Shown here one piece after another: positions 1-5,897 of a DNA stretch of 16,357 nt. The stretch lies in contig CAMLSA010000073.1 in the NCBI GenBank assembly GCA_946482655.1, positions 1-16,357 on the forward strand, given 5' to 3'. The stretch's first letter is position 1. Each line of letters begins with the position of its first letter. Position numbers and translations under genes: made by a program. Under the pieces are notes generated by a model. It did no database searches and was not told the DNA's origin. It saw only the letters and a program-made list of their open reading frames with translations. This stretch comes from an uncultured Sphingomonas sp. (GTDB lineage: Bacteria > Pseudomonadota > Alphaproteobacteria > Sphingomonadales > Sphingomonadaceae).

Positions 1-889
1 CATATCGATTCGGAGCGTCGCCGGTGCGCTTTATTCAGTCTATGGAGCCTGCATCGACGGCACCGACGCACAAGCCCGGGGCTTAACCGTTACCGCCGAG
101 CAACTCGAGACGGGCGAAGAGACGACCGGCGAGGGGTTTCTGCTGCCGAGCCGGCTCGAAACGCCGCCCTTCGAATTATCCGCGAAGCTGGTGGGCGACA
201 GACGGCCACTGTTCCACGATCCAGTATCGCAAGCGATGACCGAGGAGCAGCTCGCCGCACCCGAACTTCGCCACTGGATCGGCGGGCTGGGCCGCCAGTC
301 CATACCGATGGACAAGGCCGTGGCGTGGCGCTTCGCCTTCATCGCCCAGGCGCTCGATCGCTATGGCGTGCTGCGCCCAGGCGCACGTGGCATCACGCTG
401 GGAGGCGGCGGCATCGCACTCGGCCCGACTCTCGCCAAGGCGGGGTGCCAGGCGTTAGTGGGGTCGCTGGCACCCAATCACGGCGCATCGGACTTTGTCT
501 GGTCGGACGTCCTGTGTCGCCCGCTCGACGCTGCCGGGGTGCCCGAGGGCGCCGGTGCGGCGCTCTCGCTCGCCGACGAACCGGCCGATACGCGCGGCTT
601 CGACTTCATATGGACGATCGGCATGGCCCAACTCGGCTATGAAGCCGGCCACGCCGCCAATTTCCTGTTCGAGCTGATGACCGTGCTCCGCCCAGGGGGG
701 TTCGCCATCCATATGCTCGATGTCGCGCCGCCGGCGAACCCGTTGCCCGGTAGCCTTCCACGCGGCGAAGTCGAGCGCCTGGCGGTAACCCTGATTTCGC
801 GCGGCTTCACCGTAGCGCAGCTCAATTTCGCCGGCCTAGCCGAGGCCCGGACCAGCGTTCCCTTCGGACTGATCGTCCGCAAGGACTGA
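1..889 (+). CDS. SAM-dependent methyltransferase-like protein (5' end outside window)
   Basis: The reading frame is open from base 2 to the stop at 887-889, so the gene very probably starts upstream. The first possible start inside the window is GTG at 191, but the residues before it read like real protein (for example FLLPSRLETPPFELSAKL). The visible part is about 295 residues. A Rossmann-like methyltransferase core is suggested by a glycine-rich loop (GVLRPGARGITLGGG, around 365-420) followed by an acidic and hydrophobic stretch, by FDFIWTIGMAQLG (around 600-640) where related enzymes carry a WSxxAxEHLG-like motif, and by VLRPGGFAIHMLD (around 683-723), a typical post-motif segment. The sequence resembles a family of methyltransferase-like proteins often seen near polysaccharide or glycosyltransferase genes. 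Substrate is unknown, and loss of the usual acidic SAM-binding residue cannot be excluded. No operon link to the next gene is evident (109 bases apart). Confidence 0.6.
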   Translation, partial: ISIRSVAGALYSVYGACIDGTDAQARGLTVTAEQLETGEETTGEGFLLPSRLETPPFELSAKLVGDRRPLFHDPVSQAMTEEQLAAPELRHWIGGLGRQSIPMDKAVAWRFAFIAQALDRYGVLRPGARGITLGGGGIALGPTLAKAGCQALVGSLAPNHGASDFVWSDVLCRPLDAAGVPEGAGAALSLADEPADTRGFDFIWTIGMAQLGYEAGHAANFLFELMTVLRPGGFAIHMLDVAPPANPLPGSLPRGEVERLAVTLISRGFTVAQLNFAGLAEARTSVPFGLIVRKD

Positions 890-998
890 ACGATGGCTGA
901 TCGTGGGGGAGGCCGAGGTGGCCGCTCCTTGTCGTCGTCGGCATACCGCTGATCGTCGTCGTCTGGCCGGTCCGCTCGATTAGGTCTACATCGGCGCC

Positions 999-1466
999 AT
1001 GAGCCTCGAATCCGTCCGCGCCTGGTTCGCCGAACACGCCCCCGACATCGCCATCATCAGCCAGGCGGCGAGCACCGCCACGGTTGCCGAAGCGGCGGAC
1101 ACGCTGGGCGTTCTGCCAGGCCAGATCGCCAAGACGCTGTCGGTGCGTGTCGGTGACGCGGCGATGCTGATCGTCGCACGCGGCGATGCTCGGCTCGACA
1201 ATCGCAAGACCAAGGACGCGCTCGGCGGCCGCCCGCGCATGCTCGGAGCCGAGGAGGTCGAGGCGCTGACCGGCCATCCGGTCGGCGGCGTCTGTCCGTT
1301 CGGGCTGGCCAACCCGATCCCGATCTATTGCGACCAGTCGTTGAGGGATTTCGCGACCATCTATCCGGCAGCCGGATCGCGCACCGCTTCGGTCTGCCTC
1401 AGCCCCGATCGCCTCGCGGCGCTCACCGGCGCGCAGTGGATCGACGTCTGTCTGCCGCCATCATGA
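999..1466 (+). CDS. YbaK/EbsC-family aminoacyl-tRNA deacylase
   Basis: A 155-residue protein spanning one YbaK/aa-tRNA-synthetase-associated domain, the usual length for a free-standing trans-editing enzyme. Members hydrolyse mischarged tRNAs, classically Cys-tRNA(Pro) or other misacylated tRNA(Pro), in the cytoplasm. The conserved lysine of the family is seen in GQIAKTL (K45), and the signature GHPVGGVCPFGL lies at residues 92-103. An N-terminal helix with SQAASTATVAEAA precedes the core, matching the substrate-specificity segment of the family. The ATG at 999 is preceded by no strong Shine-Dalgarno sequence. The gene stands alone on the plus strand and ends five bases before a hairpin terminator shared with the opposite gene. 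The exact amino acid edited cannot be told from sequence, and the YeaK or ProX subfamilies are alternatives. Confidence 0.88.
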   Translation: MSLESVRAWFAEHAPDIAIISQAASTATVAEAADTLGVLPGQIAKTLSVRVGDAAMLIVARGDARLDNRKTKDALGGRPRMLGAEEVEALTGHPVGGVCPFGLANPIPIYCDQSLRDFATIYPAAGSRTASVCLSPDRLAALTGAQWIDVCLPPS

Positions 1467-1505
1467 AAAAGGCCGGCGGAGCTGTGCTCGCGCCGGCCAG
1501 ATTTT
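1466..1505. terminator. Bidirectional hairpin terminator between convergent genes
   Basis: The arms GGCCGGCG (1471-1478) and CGCCGGCC (1491-1498) pair perfectly. An inner GAGC/GCTC pair extends the stem with one bulged base. On the plus strand the hairpin is followed by TTTT (1502-1505). On the minus strand it is followed by the complement of AAAAA (1466-1470), giving a T-run for the leftward lipoprotein gene. It sits exactly between two convergent stops. Confidence 0.82.
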
Positions 1506-1520
1506 GAAAAGGGAAAAGGG

Positions 1521-1901
1521 TCAGGCCTTGCAGCTCTGTGCCGGCTTGCCAGGCGCCGCGATCTCGACCTGCGGGCCGTCGCCGCTGATCGAATAGCCCT
1601 CGGCGGCATAGGCCTTGCCCGGCTCCGCGGCAGTCAGCTTGGTGCCGGCATCCTGCTTGGAGGTCTTGTAGACGGCTGTGTTGTTGCTGAAGAAGTCGAC
1701 ATAGACGAGGCTCGCGTCCTTGCAGCGGTAGGTGCGGCTCTGCGTCATCATCGGCGGCAGTTCGACCGGCGCTGCGGCATTGAGCGCCGCGGCATCAGGA
1801 TCGGGGGCATCGCCCGAAATGGTCTCGGGCTCGCCGCAAGCGGTGAGCAGAAGGGCGGTGCCGAGAACGGCGGCGGTGAAAAAGCGTGTGTGAATGTGCA
1901 T
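1521..1901 (-). CDS. Small secreted lipoprotein of unknown function
   Basis: A 126-residue protein. The start at 1901 is chosen because it puts a clean lipoprotein signal at the N-terminus: basic start (MHIHTR), hydrophobic core (AAVLGTALLL) and lipobox LTAC with lipidated Cys22. The open frame extends upstream to 2003 but would overlap the neighbouring gene and bury the signal. Gly at +2 suggests outer-membrane sorting. A flexible Ala/Pro/Asp-rich linker (24-55) leads to a compact domain with YRCKD (Cys60) and QSCKA (Cys124), which could form one disulfide. The domain size and its Tyr-x-Cys opening recall MliC-type lysozyme inhibitors, but the typical SGxxY motif is not clearly present, so I leave the function open. 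It lies 82 bases downstream of the glycosylase gene on the same strand, with a good terminator after it. Confidence 0.8.
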   Translation of the reverse strand: MHIHTRFFTAAVLGTALLLTACGEPETISGDAPDPDAAALNAAAPVELPPMMTQSRTYRCKDASLVYVDFFSNNTAVYKTSKQDAGTKLTAAEPGKAYAAEGYSISGDGPQVEIAAPGKPAQSCKA

Positions 1902-1983
1902 AGCGGCGGTGTCTTGGCGTCCTAAAGTGGAGGGCGTCAAGTAGACGAACGCGATGAAGGCCTGATGAATTTGCGATTTTGCG

Positions 1984-2502
1984 CTAAATATCCCCGAATT
2001 CACTGCTCACACCCAAAAAATCACGCAGGCGAAACCAGTGTCGCCGCTTTTCAGCATAGGCCAATGTGTACGCGGGGCTGCTCGACGGCAGGTCCAATAG
2101 CGCGATTCCCCGAGATTCGCCGGTCAATTTTCGACCGATTCGCGCCGCCGTCGCGCCATTGAAGCCAATCGCGCGCAACGATGGAAGGCCCGCGATCAGC
2201 GCCGGCAGGTCGTTCGGCCGATGGTTCCGGATCGCGCCGTCGAGGCTGCCCGCCCTCAGCGCGTCGGCAACGACATCCCACAGGCCGATGCCAGCACGGC
2301 TGAGCTCACCCAGCCGGGCGTCATAATCGAGCTGATGGAGGTCCTCGCGCCCGATCACCGCGCCGACCAGCCGCCAGAACTGATTTTGCGGATGCGCATA
2401 ATAGCGATCGGCGCGCAGCGACGCCTCACCGGGCAGGCTGCCGAGCAGCAGAAGCCTGGTTCCGGCACTGACGATCGGCGCGAAGCTGGCCTTGCGGGTC
2501 AT
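1984..2502 (-). CDS. DNA-deoxyinosine (hypoxanthine) glycosylase, UDG superfamily family 6
   Basis: A 172-residue protein with a single uracil-DNA-glycosylase fold. The N-terminal motif GSLPGEASLRADRYYAHPQN (residues 21-40) followed by QFW is characteristic of the hypoxanthine-DNA glycosylase family. Asn40 aligns with the asparagine thought to be catalytic in that family. Further family marks are GIGLWDV, NHRPNDLPAL, GFNGATAA and LPSSSPAYT near the C-terminus (the SSP motif that contacts DNA). Such enzymes remove hypoxanthine, the product of adenine deamination, to start base-excision repair. Length is normal. No Shine-Dalgarno is obvious: the bases before the ATG are two tandem copies of TTTCCGG (minus-strand sense). 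The gene is divergent from cysK. Confidence 0.88.
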   Translation of the reverse strand: MTRKASFAPIVSAGTRLLLLGSLPGEASLRADRYYAHPQNQFWRLVGAVIGREDLHQLDYDARLGELSRAGIGLWDVVADALRAGSLDGAIRNHRPNDLPALIAGLPSLRAIGFNGATAARIGRKLTGESRGIALLDLPSSSPAYTLAYAEKRRHWFRLRDFLGVSSEFGDI

Positions 2503-2503
2503 G

Positions 2504-2517
2504 CCGGAAACCGGAAA
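2504..2517. repeat. Tandem 7-base repeat CCGGAAA x2
   Basis: Two exact adjacent copies of CCGGAAA (2504-2510 and 2511-2517) lie directly upstream of the glycosylase start, where its ribosome-binding site would be expected. Significance is unknown; two copies may be chance. Confidence 0.4.
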
Positions 2518-2535
2518 TGTGACACAAGCATCACA
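2518..2535. promoter_or_regulatory. Inverted repeat TGTGA-N8-TCACA upstream of the glycosylase gene
   Basis: Half-sites TGTGA (2518-2522) and TCACA (2531-2535) form a perfect dyad 16 bases before the minus-strand glycosylase start. The half-sites are those of CRP-type regulators, but the spacer is 8 bases rather than the standard 6, so a canonical CRP site is not supported. It may be an operator for another regulator or chance. Confidence 0.3.
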
Positions 2536-2629
2536 GACGAACTCCCAAGAGAAGCTATATTGGCAAGCGCGACCAGGCTCGGCTAGACCTCGATCGTCCC
2601 AGGCATTCGCCGGGAACGTGAACCAGTCG

Positions 2630-2654
2630 CTCTCATCTGAGAGCGTGACTCACG
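2630..2654. promoter_or_regulatory. Two adjacent palindromes upstream of cysK
   Basis: CTCTCA-TC-TGAGAG (2630-2643) and CGTGA-C-TCACG (2644-2654) are perfect inverted repeats lying back to back, about 60-80 bases before the cysK start. The second contains GACTC, a GANTC site. The position suits an operator for cysK or the divergent pair. The binding protein is unknown; a short RNA hairpin is the alternative reading of the first element. Confidence 0.4.
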
Positions 2655-2712
2655 TCGTCAACGTCGCGCAAAGCGCTTCCTCCTCAGTCGATCAGGCTTT
2701 AAGTTCCGCGCC

Positions 2713-3711
2713 ATGACCAATGACAAGATCGTGCCCGACGCGCTCGCCCTAATCGGCAACACGCCGCTCGTCAGACTGAAGGGCCCCAGCGAGGCGACCG
2801 GTTGCGAGATCCTCGCCAAGTGCGAATTCATGAATCCGGGCGGCTCGGTCAAGGATCGCGCCGCACTGGCGATCATCACCGACGCCGAGGAGCGCGGTCT
2901 GATCGAGCCGGGCGGGATCATCGTCGAGGGCACCGCCGGCAATACCGGCATCGGCCTCGCTTTGGTGGGCAATGCGCGCGGCTACCGCACCATCATCGTC
3001 ATGACCGATACCCAGAGCCAGGAGAAACAGGACACGCTGCGCGCGCTCGGCGCCGAACTGGTCCTAGTGGCCCCGACGGCCTATTCGAATCCGGCCCATT
3101 ATGTGCACACTTCGCGCCGCATCGCCGAGGAAACCTCGGGCGCGTTCTGGGCCAATCAGTTCGACAACACGGCCAACCGTCTCGCCCATATCCGCACGAC
3201 CGCGCCCGAGATCTGGGCGCAGACCGGCGGCAAGATCGACGGCTTCACCTGTGCGGTCGGCACCGGCGGCACCCTCGCCGGCGTCGGCCTGGGTCTCAAG
3301 GAACATAGGGACGACATCGTGATCGGCCTGACCGATCCGCACGGTGCCGCACTCTACAATTATTTCGCCCATGGCGAGCTCAAGGCCGAAGGGTCCAGCG
3401 TCGCCGAAGGGATCGGCCAGAGCCGCATCACCGCCAATCTCGACGGGGCACCGATCGACACCCAGTTCCGCATTTCCGATCAAGAGGGTCTCGATCAGGT
3501 CTTCGCCCTGCTCGAACATGAAGGGCTGTGCGTCGGCCTCTCATCCGGGATCAACGTCGCGGGGGCGATCGCTCTCGCCCGGGAGATGGGACCGGGCAAG
3601 ACGATCGTGACGATGTTGTGCGATCCCGGCATGCGCTATCTCTCCTCACTGTTCAATCCGGCCTGGCTCGAAGCCAAGAGCCTGCCGGTCCCGGCGTTGC
3701 TCCGGCGCTGA
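2713..3711 (+). CDS. cysK: Cysteine synthase A (O-acetylserine sulfhydrylase)
   Basis: A 332-residue PLP-dependent enzyme that makes L-cysteine from O-acetylserine and sulfide in the cytoplasm. IGNTPLVRL (14-22) opens the fold. The PLP Schiff-base lysine is Lys47 in GGSVKDRA. EGTAGNTGIGLA (72-83) is the substrate-binding loop, and VGTGGTLAGV binds the PLP phosphate. The C-terminal half carries SSGINVAGAI and LCDPGMRY. The TAGNTG form (instead of TSGNTG) and the long C-terminal tail (FNPAWLEAKSLPVPALL) match an alphaproteobacterial CysK subgroup rather than the E. coli enzyme. The start ATG at 2713 has no clear Shine-Dalgarno sequence. The spacer before it carries palindromes. Cystathionine beta-synthase-like activity is a less likely alternative, since no CBS or heme domain is present. 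Confidence 0.93.
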   Translation: MTNDKIVPDALALIGNTPLVRLKGPSEATGCEILAKCEFMNPGGSVKDRAALAIITDAEERGLIEPGGIIVEGTAGNTGIGLALVGNARGYRTIIVMTDTQSQEKQDTLRALGAELVLVAPTAYSNPAHYVHTSRRIAEETSGAFWANQFDNTANRLAHIRTTAPEIWAQTGGKIDGFTCAVGTGGTLAGVGLGLKEHRDDIVIGLTDPHGAALYNYFAHGELKAEGSSVAEGIGQSRITANLDGAPIDTQFRISDQEGLDQVFALLEHEGLCVGLSSGINVAGAIALAREMGPGKTIVTMLCDPGMRYLSSLFNPAWLEAKSLPVPALLRR

Positions 3712-3794
3712 CGAAACCCGCCACCCGAAAAAATATTGCGATTGACCTCCATGCGCGGCTGGCGGAAATTGCCCGGCATGGGGAACACGGTCTG

Positions 3795-4034
3795 ATGCAT
3801 CGCGTGCGGATCGGCATAACCGGCTTGGCCGTGGTATTTCTGGTCGTCCTGCTGGCTGCGGCGATTGTCGGCTTCCACTCCAAAGAAAAGGCGGGCGAGC
3901 CCAGTACGGCCACGAGCGCCGGCAACAGCAGCGGGACCCCACCCGCCGACCCGCTCGCCGAACTCGGCGTGGCACCCGGCCGCACCGCCGACGAGGGCGA
4001 AGGGACTCAGCCCACCGACGCCACGCGCCGATAG
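3795..4034 (+). CDS. Small single-pass membrane protein of unknown function
   Basis: A 79-residue protein: short basic N-terminus (MHRVR), one hydrophobic helix (about residues 6-26, GITGLAVVFLVVLLAAAIVG), then a low-complexity polar tail rich in Ala, Gly, Pro, Ser, Thr and Glu. The frame is open further upstream into cysK, but that part is a shadow; ATG at 3795 gives a proper membrane anchor and is preceded by a purine-rich GGGGAA. The absence of a Cys after the hydrophobic stretch argues against a lipoprotein. The helix with positive residues before it predicts N-in, C-out orientation. A weak promoter could lie at TTGACC (3742-3747) with GAAATT 17 bases later. It sits between cysK and the division cluster and is followed by a likely terminator. 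I recognise no domain. Confidence 0.6.
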   Translation: MHRVRIGITGLAVVFLVVLLAAAIVGFHSKEKAGEPSTATSAGNSSGTPPADPLAELGVAPGRTADEGEGTQPTDATRR

Positions 4035-4035
4035 C

Positions 4036-4051
4036 GGCGGCAAGAGCCGCC
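4036..4051 (+). other. Short GC hairpin just after a stop codon
   Basis: GGCGGC (4036-4041), loop AAGA, GCCGCC (4046-4051): a perfect six-pair stem starting two bases after the small membrane protein's TAG. No T-run follows, so it is more likely an RNA 3' end stabiliser or part of a bipartite terminator than a terminator by itself. Confidence 0.45.
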
Positions 4052-4082
4052 TCCCTGCGCCGGCCCTGCCCGCCGCGCCGAC

Positions 4083-4117
4083 CGGCCGCTGGGCTGCCGA
4101 CGGCCGTTTTCTGTTTT
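4083..4117 (+). terminator. Likely intrinsic terminator upstream of the dcw promoter region
   Basis: CGGCCG (4083-4088) pairs with CGGCCG (4101-4106) around a 12-base loop. TTTTCTGTTTT (4107-4117) follows immediately. This would separate transcription of cysK and the small membrane protein from the mraZ operon. The stem is only six pairs but all G-C. Confidence 0.6.
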
Positions 4118-4125
4118 CGACAAAC

Positions 4126-4134
4126 TTATCCACA
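4126..4134 (+). promoter_or_regulatory. DnaA box (perfect consensus TTATCCACA)
   Basis: An exact match to the high-affinity DnaA-binding 9-mer, about 280 bases before the mraZ start. Two weaker relatives follow: CGTTCCACA (4197-4205) and AAATCCACA (4215-4223). ATCCACAGG occurs in both the perfect site and the last one (4128-4136, 4217-4225). It suggests DnaA-dependent control of the division cluster. Confidence 0.6.
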
Positions 4135-4217
4135 GGGCCATGCACCCCTGCGAGGCCCGGATTCAGGCGCCATTCGGCTGACGGCGCATGGCGTATCGTT
4201 CCACAAGATTCCTGAAA

Positions 4218-4315
4218 TCCACAGGCAGAACCATCGAAAACCATAAAATGGTATAAAAATGCTTTGAAAAACCAGCCAGACCCAAGTACATCATCATGGT
4301 GAAATGGGGTTGGGA
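4218..4315. promoter_or_regulatory. Candidate MraZ operator repeats
   Basis: On the minus strand, TGGTT recurs at exactly ten-base spacing (4243 to 4239 and 4233 to 4229), with TGTGG one further period on (4223 to 4219). On the plus strand TGGTG (4297), TGGGG (4305) and TGGGA (4311) cluster near the first promoter candidate. E. coli MraZ binds TGGG-type repeats with ten-base periodicity next to its own promoter. Neither set here is a full match: the minus-strand set has the spacing and the plus-strand set has the base content. Confidence 0.35.
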
Positions 4316-4391
4316 GCATCGCTTGGCGTATTGACGCCTCCCCGCTGTCCGGATCGGATGGCGTGGCTCCGGCGATCCTCCCTTCGCTCGC

Positions 4392-4397
4392 AAGGGG
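4392..4397 (+). promoter_or_regulatory. mraZ Shine-Dalgarno (AAGGGG), hairpin-occluded
   Basis: AAGGGG lies seven bases before GTG 4405 and decides that start over the upstream in-frame GTG at 4363. CCCTT (4380-4384) can pair with AAGGG (4392-4396) over a seven-base loop, extended by one T-G wobble, so the site may be partly hidden in the mRNA. Confidence 0.55.
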
Positions 4398-4404
4398 TGC
4401 GTCG

Positions 4405-4932
4405 GTGGCGGCGGGTGGTGCGATCTTCAATGACGTTCATCTAAACGGTGTCGATCCGAAGGGACGCGTATCGCTGCCTGCCGCCTTTCGTCAGACCATC
4501 GAAATCCGCTGCAGCGGCGGCAAGGTCGCTCCCGGTCTTGAAAAGATCCTGCGGATGGCGAAGCACCCCACCCTGCCCTGCATCGAAGTCTCCGACGGCC
4601 GCCAGATCGCCGAGCATGAGGAGCAGATGGATGCGCACGCCGCCCGCGTATCCGCCGAAACCGGCCGGCTGCATGGCGACGTGCTCGAAGAGGAGGAGGC
4701 CAAGGCCTATCCGCTGATGAAGGATGTCAGCTTCGACGCGGCGGGGCGCATGGTCCTGCCCGAGCGGCTGCGCGCCAAGGCACAGATCGGCGCCGACGCC
4801 TTCTTCGTCGGCCGCGGCCGCCGGTTCCGCATCTGGAATCCCGACATCCTGCGCAAAACCGAGGGCGGCGAGACCGGCGACGTCATCGAGGAAATGGAAG
4901 AGCTGCTCGCCCGGCGGAAGGAGCGCGGATGA
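4405..4932 (+). CDS. mraZ: Division/cell wall cluster transcriptional regulator MraZ
   Basis: A 175-residue protein from GTG 4405, slightly longer than the roughly 150-residue family norm. It has two SpoVT-AbrB-like DNA-binding halves: the first around [15 protein letters not shown] (15-29), the second around [15 protein letters not shown] (109-123). Both keep the family's D-x-x-GR-(V/M)-x-(L)-P core. A charged helical linker (about 70-105, with [15 protein letters not shown]) joins them. MraZ forms ring-like oligomers and represses its own operon in E. coli, so autoregulation is likely. I chose 4405 because AAGGGG is ideally spaced and because the family normally starts about ten residues before the first GR motif. 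GTG 4363 would add 14 residues and is the alternative. The stop overlaps the rsmH start by four bases (ATGA). Confidence 0.93.
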   Translation: MAAGGAIFNDVHLNGVDPKGRVSLPAAFRQTIEIRCSGGKVAPGLEKILRMAKHPTLPCIEVSDGRQIAEHEEQMDAHAARVSAETGRLHGDVLEEEEAKAYPLMKDVSFDAAGRMVLPERLRAKAQIGADAFFVGRGRRFRIWNPDILRKTEGGETGDVIEEMEELLARRKERG

Positions 4933-5897
4933 CCGCCGCCGCGCGCCATGTCCCGGTCCTCCTCGAAGAGGTGCTCGTCGGCCTCGATCCCAAAGCCGGC
5001 GAAACCCATGTCGACGGCACGTTTGGCGCGGGTGGCTACACGCGCGCGATCCTGCGCACGGGGGCGCGCGTGATCGCGTTAGACCGCGATCCTCACGCGA
5101 TCGAAGCAGGTCGCGCGCTCGAAGCCGAGAACGACGGCACGTTGACCCTGATCCATGACCGATTCTCGCGCATCGCCGCGGTGCTCGGCGAGCGTGGCGT
5201 CGAACAGGTCGACGGAATCACGCTCGATATCGGCGTCTCGTCGATGCAGCTCGACCAGCCGGAGCGCGGTTTCTCCTTCCAGGCCGACGGTCCGCTCGAC
5301 ATGCGGATGGAGCAGGCCGGCATGAGCGCCGCCGACTTCGTCAACGAGGCCGACGAGGCCGAGATCGCCGACGTGCTGCACGAACTGGGCGAGGAACCCC
5401 GCGCCCGCCGGGTCGCCCGCGCGATCGTCGCCGCGCGCCCGATCACCCGGACGTCCGAGCTGGCGGACGTGGTGCGCCGCGCGCTTGGCCATCGCCCGCA
5501 CGAAAAGAAGGATCCGGCAACCCGCACCTTCCAGGCGATTCGCATCCACCTCAATGCCGAGATCGACGAACTCGAAGAGGGCCTGGCCGCCGCCGAGCGC
5601 GTCCTGCGACCGGGCGGGCGGCTCGCGGTCGTCTCCTTCCATTCGATCGAGGATCGTATCGTAAAGCGTTTCCTGCGCGAGCGGAGCGGGGCGGCCCCCG
5701 CCCGCTCGCGGCACCTTCCAGATGCGCGCGCCGGGGGGCCGCGTCCAAGCTTCGAGGCCGTCGCCAAGCCCGTTCGCGCGAACGAGGCGGAGATTGCCCG
5801 AAACCCCCGGTCCCGTTCGGCGACGCTACGCGTCGCCCGCCGGACCGAGGCCTCGCCATGGGGCGTCAGCGCACGAAGAGAAGGACGTCAGGGATGA
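4929..5897 (+). CDS. rsmH: 16S rRNA (cytosine(1402)-N4)-methyltransferase RsmH
   Basis: A 322-residue enzyme (also called MraW) that uses SAM to methylate N4 of C1402 in the decoding centre of 16S rRNA. Visible family marks are [10 protein letters not shown] (7-16), SAM-binding motif [11 protein letters not shown] (29-38), [31 protein letters not shown] (120-127), [12 protein letters not shown] (around 199-210), [11 protein letters not shown] (236-246) and the C-terminal [10 protein letters not shown]. Length is normal. The C-terminal stretch rich in Arg and Pro (after about 250) is a loop-and-tail common in alphaproteobacteria. Start and stop both overlap neighbours by four bases, so translation is probably coupled to mraZ and ftsL. 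Confidence 0.97.
   Translation: MTAAARHVPVLLEEVLVGLDPKAGETHVDGTFGAGGYTRAILRTGARVIALDRDPHAIEAGRALEAENDGTLTLIHDRFSRIAAVLGERGVEQVDGITLDIGVSSMQLDQPERGFSFQADGPLDMRMEQAGMSAADFVNEADEAEIADVLHELGEEPRARRVARAIVAARPITRTSELADVVRRALGHRPHEKKDPATRTFQAIRIHLNAEIDELEEGLAAAERVLRPGGRLAVVSFHSIEDRIVKRFLRERSGAAPARSRHLPDARAGGPRPSFEAVAKPVRANEAEIARNPRSRSATLRVARRTEASPWGVSARREGRQG

Larger units (their letters stand above)
4118..4404 (+). promoter_or_regulatory. mraZ/dcw promoter and leader region
   Basis: This stretch holds no gene I can support. It is locally AT-rich at 4205-4270, unlike its surroundings. One possible promoter is TTGAAA (4264-4269) with TACATC (4287-4292) at 17-base spacing. A second is TTGACG (4331-4336) with TCGGAT (4354-4359), also at 17. 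Both -10 elements are weak. TATAAAA at 4252-4258 overlaps a small dyad, ACCAT-AAA-ATGGT (4240-4252). Also present are a DnaA box, two GANTC sites (4160-4164, 4207-4211), a small stem GGCGT-ATTG-ACGCC (4325-4338) and TGG-type repeats. The true transcription start cannot be fixed from sequence. Confidence 0.55.

Noticed and set aside
898..985. A hydrophobic stretch (PLLVVVGIPLIVVVWPV) in one frame of the 890-998 spacer
   Set aside because: No start codon lies between the upstream in-frame stop at 898-900 and the hydrophobic run. It may be a gene remnant, but nothing supports an expressed product.
2518..2535. TGTGA-N8-TCACA as a CRP site
   Set aside because: The spacer is 8 bases, not the 6 required for a canonical CRP-type site. 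It is kept only as an unassigned dyad.
2492..2716. A 74-residue plus-strand frame in the spacer before cysK
   Set aside because: It overlaps the start of the glycosylase gene and the cysK start, has no ribosome site, is Ser/Gln-rich, and spans the palindromes better explained as regulatory DNA.
4363..4404. Upstream GTG 4363 as the mraZ start
   Set aside because: It would add 14 residues not typical of the family. GTG 4405 has the better-spaced AAGGGG. It remains a possible alternative.
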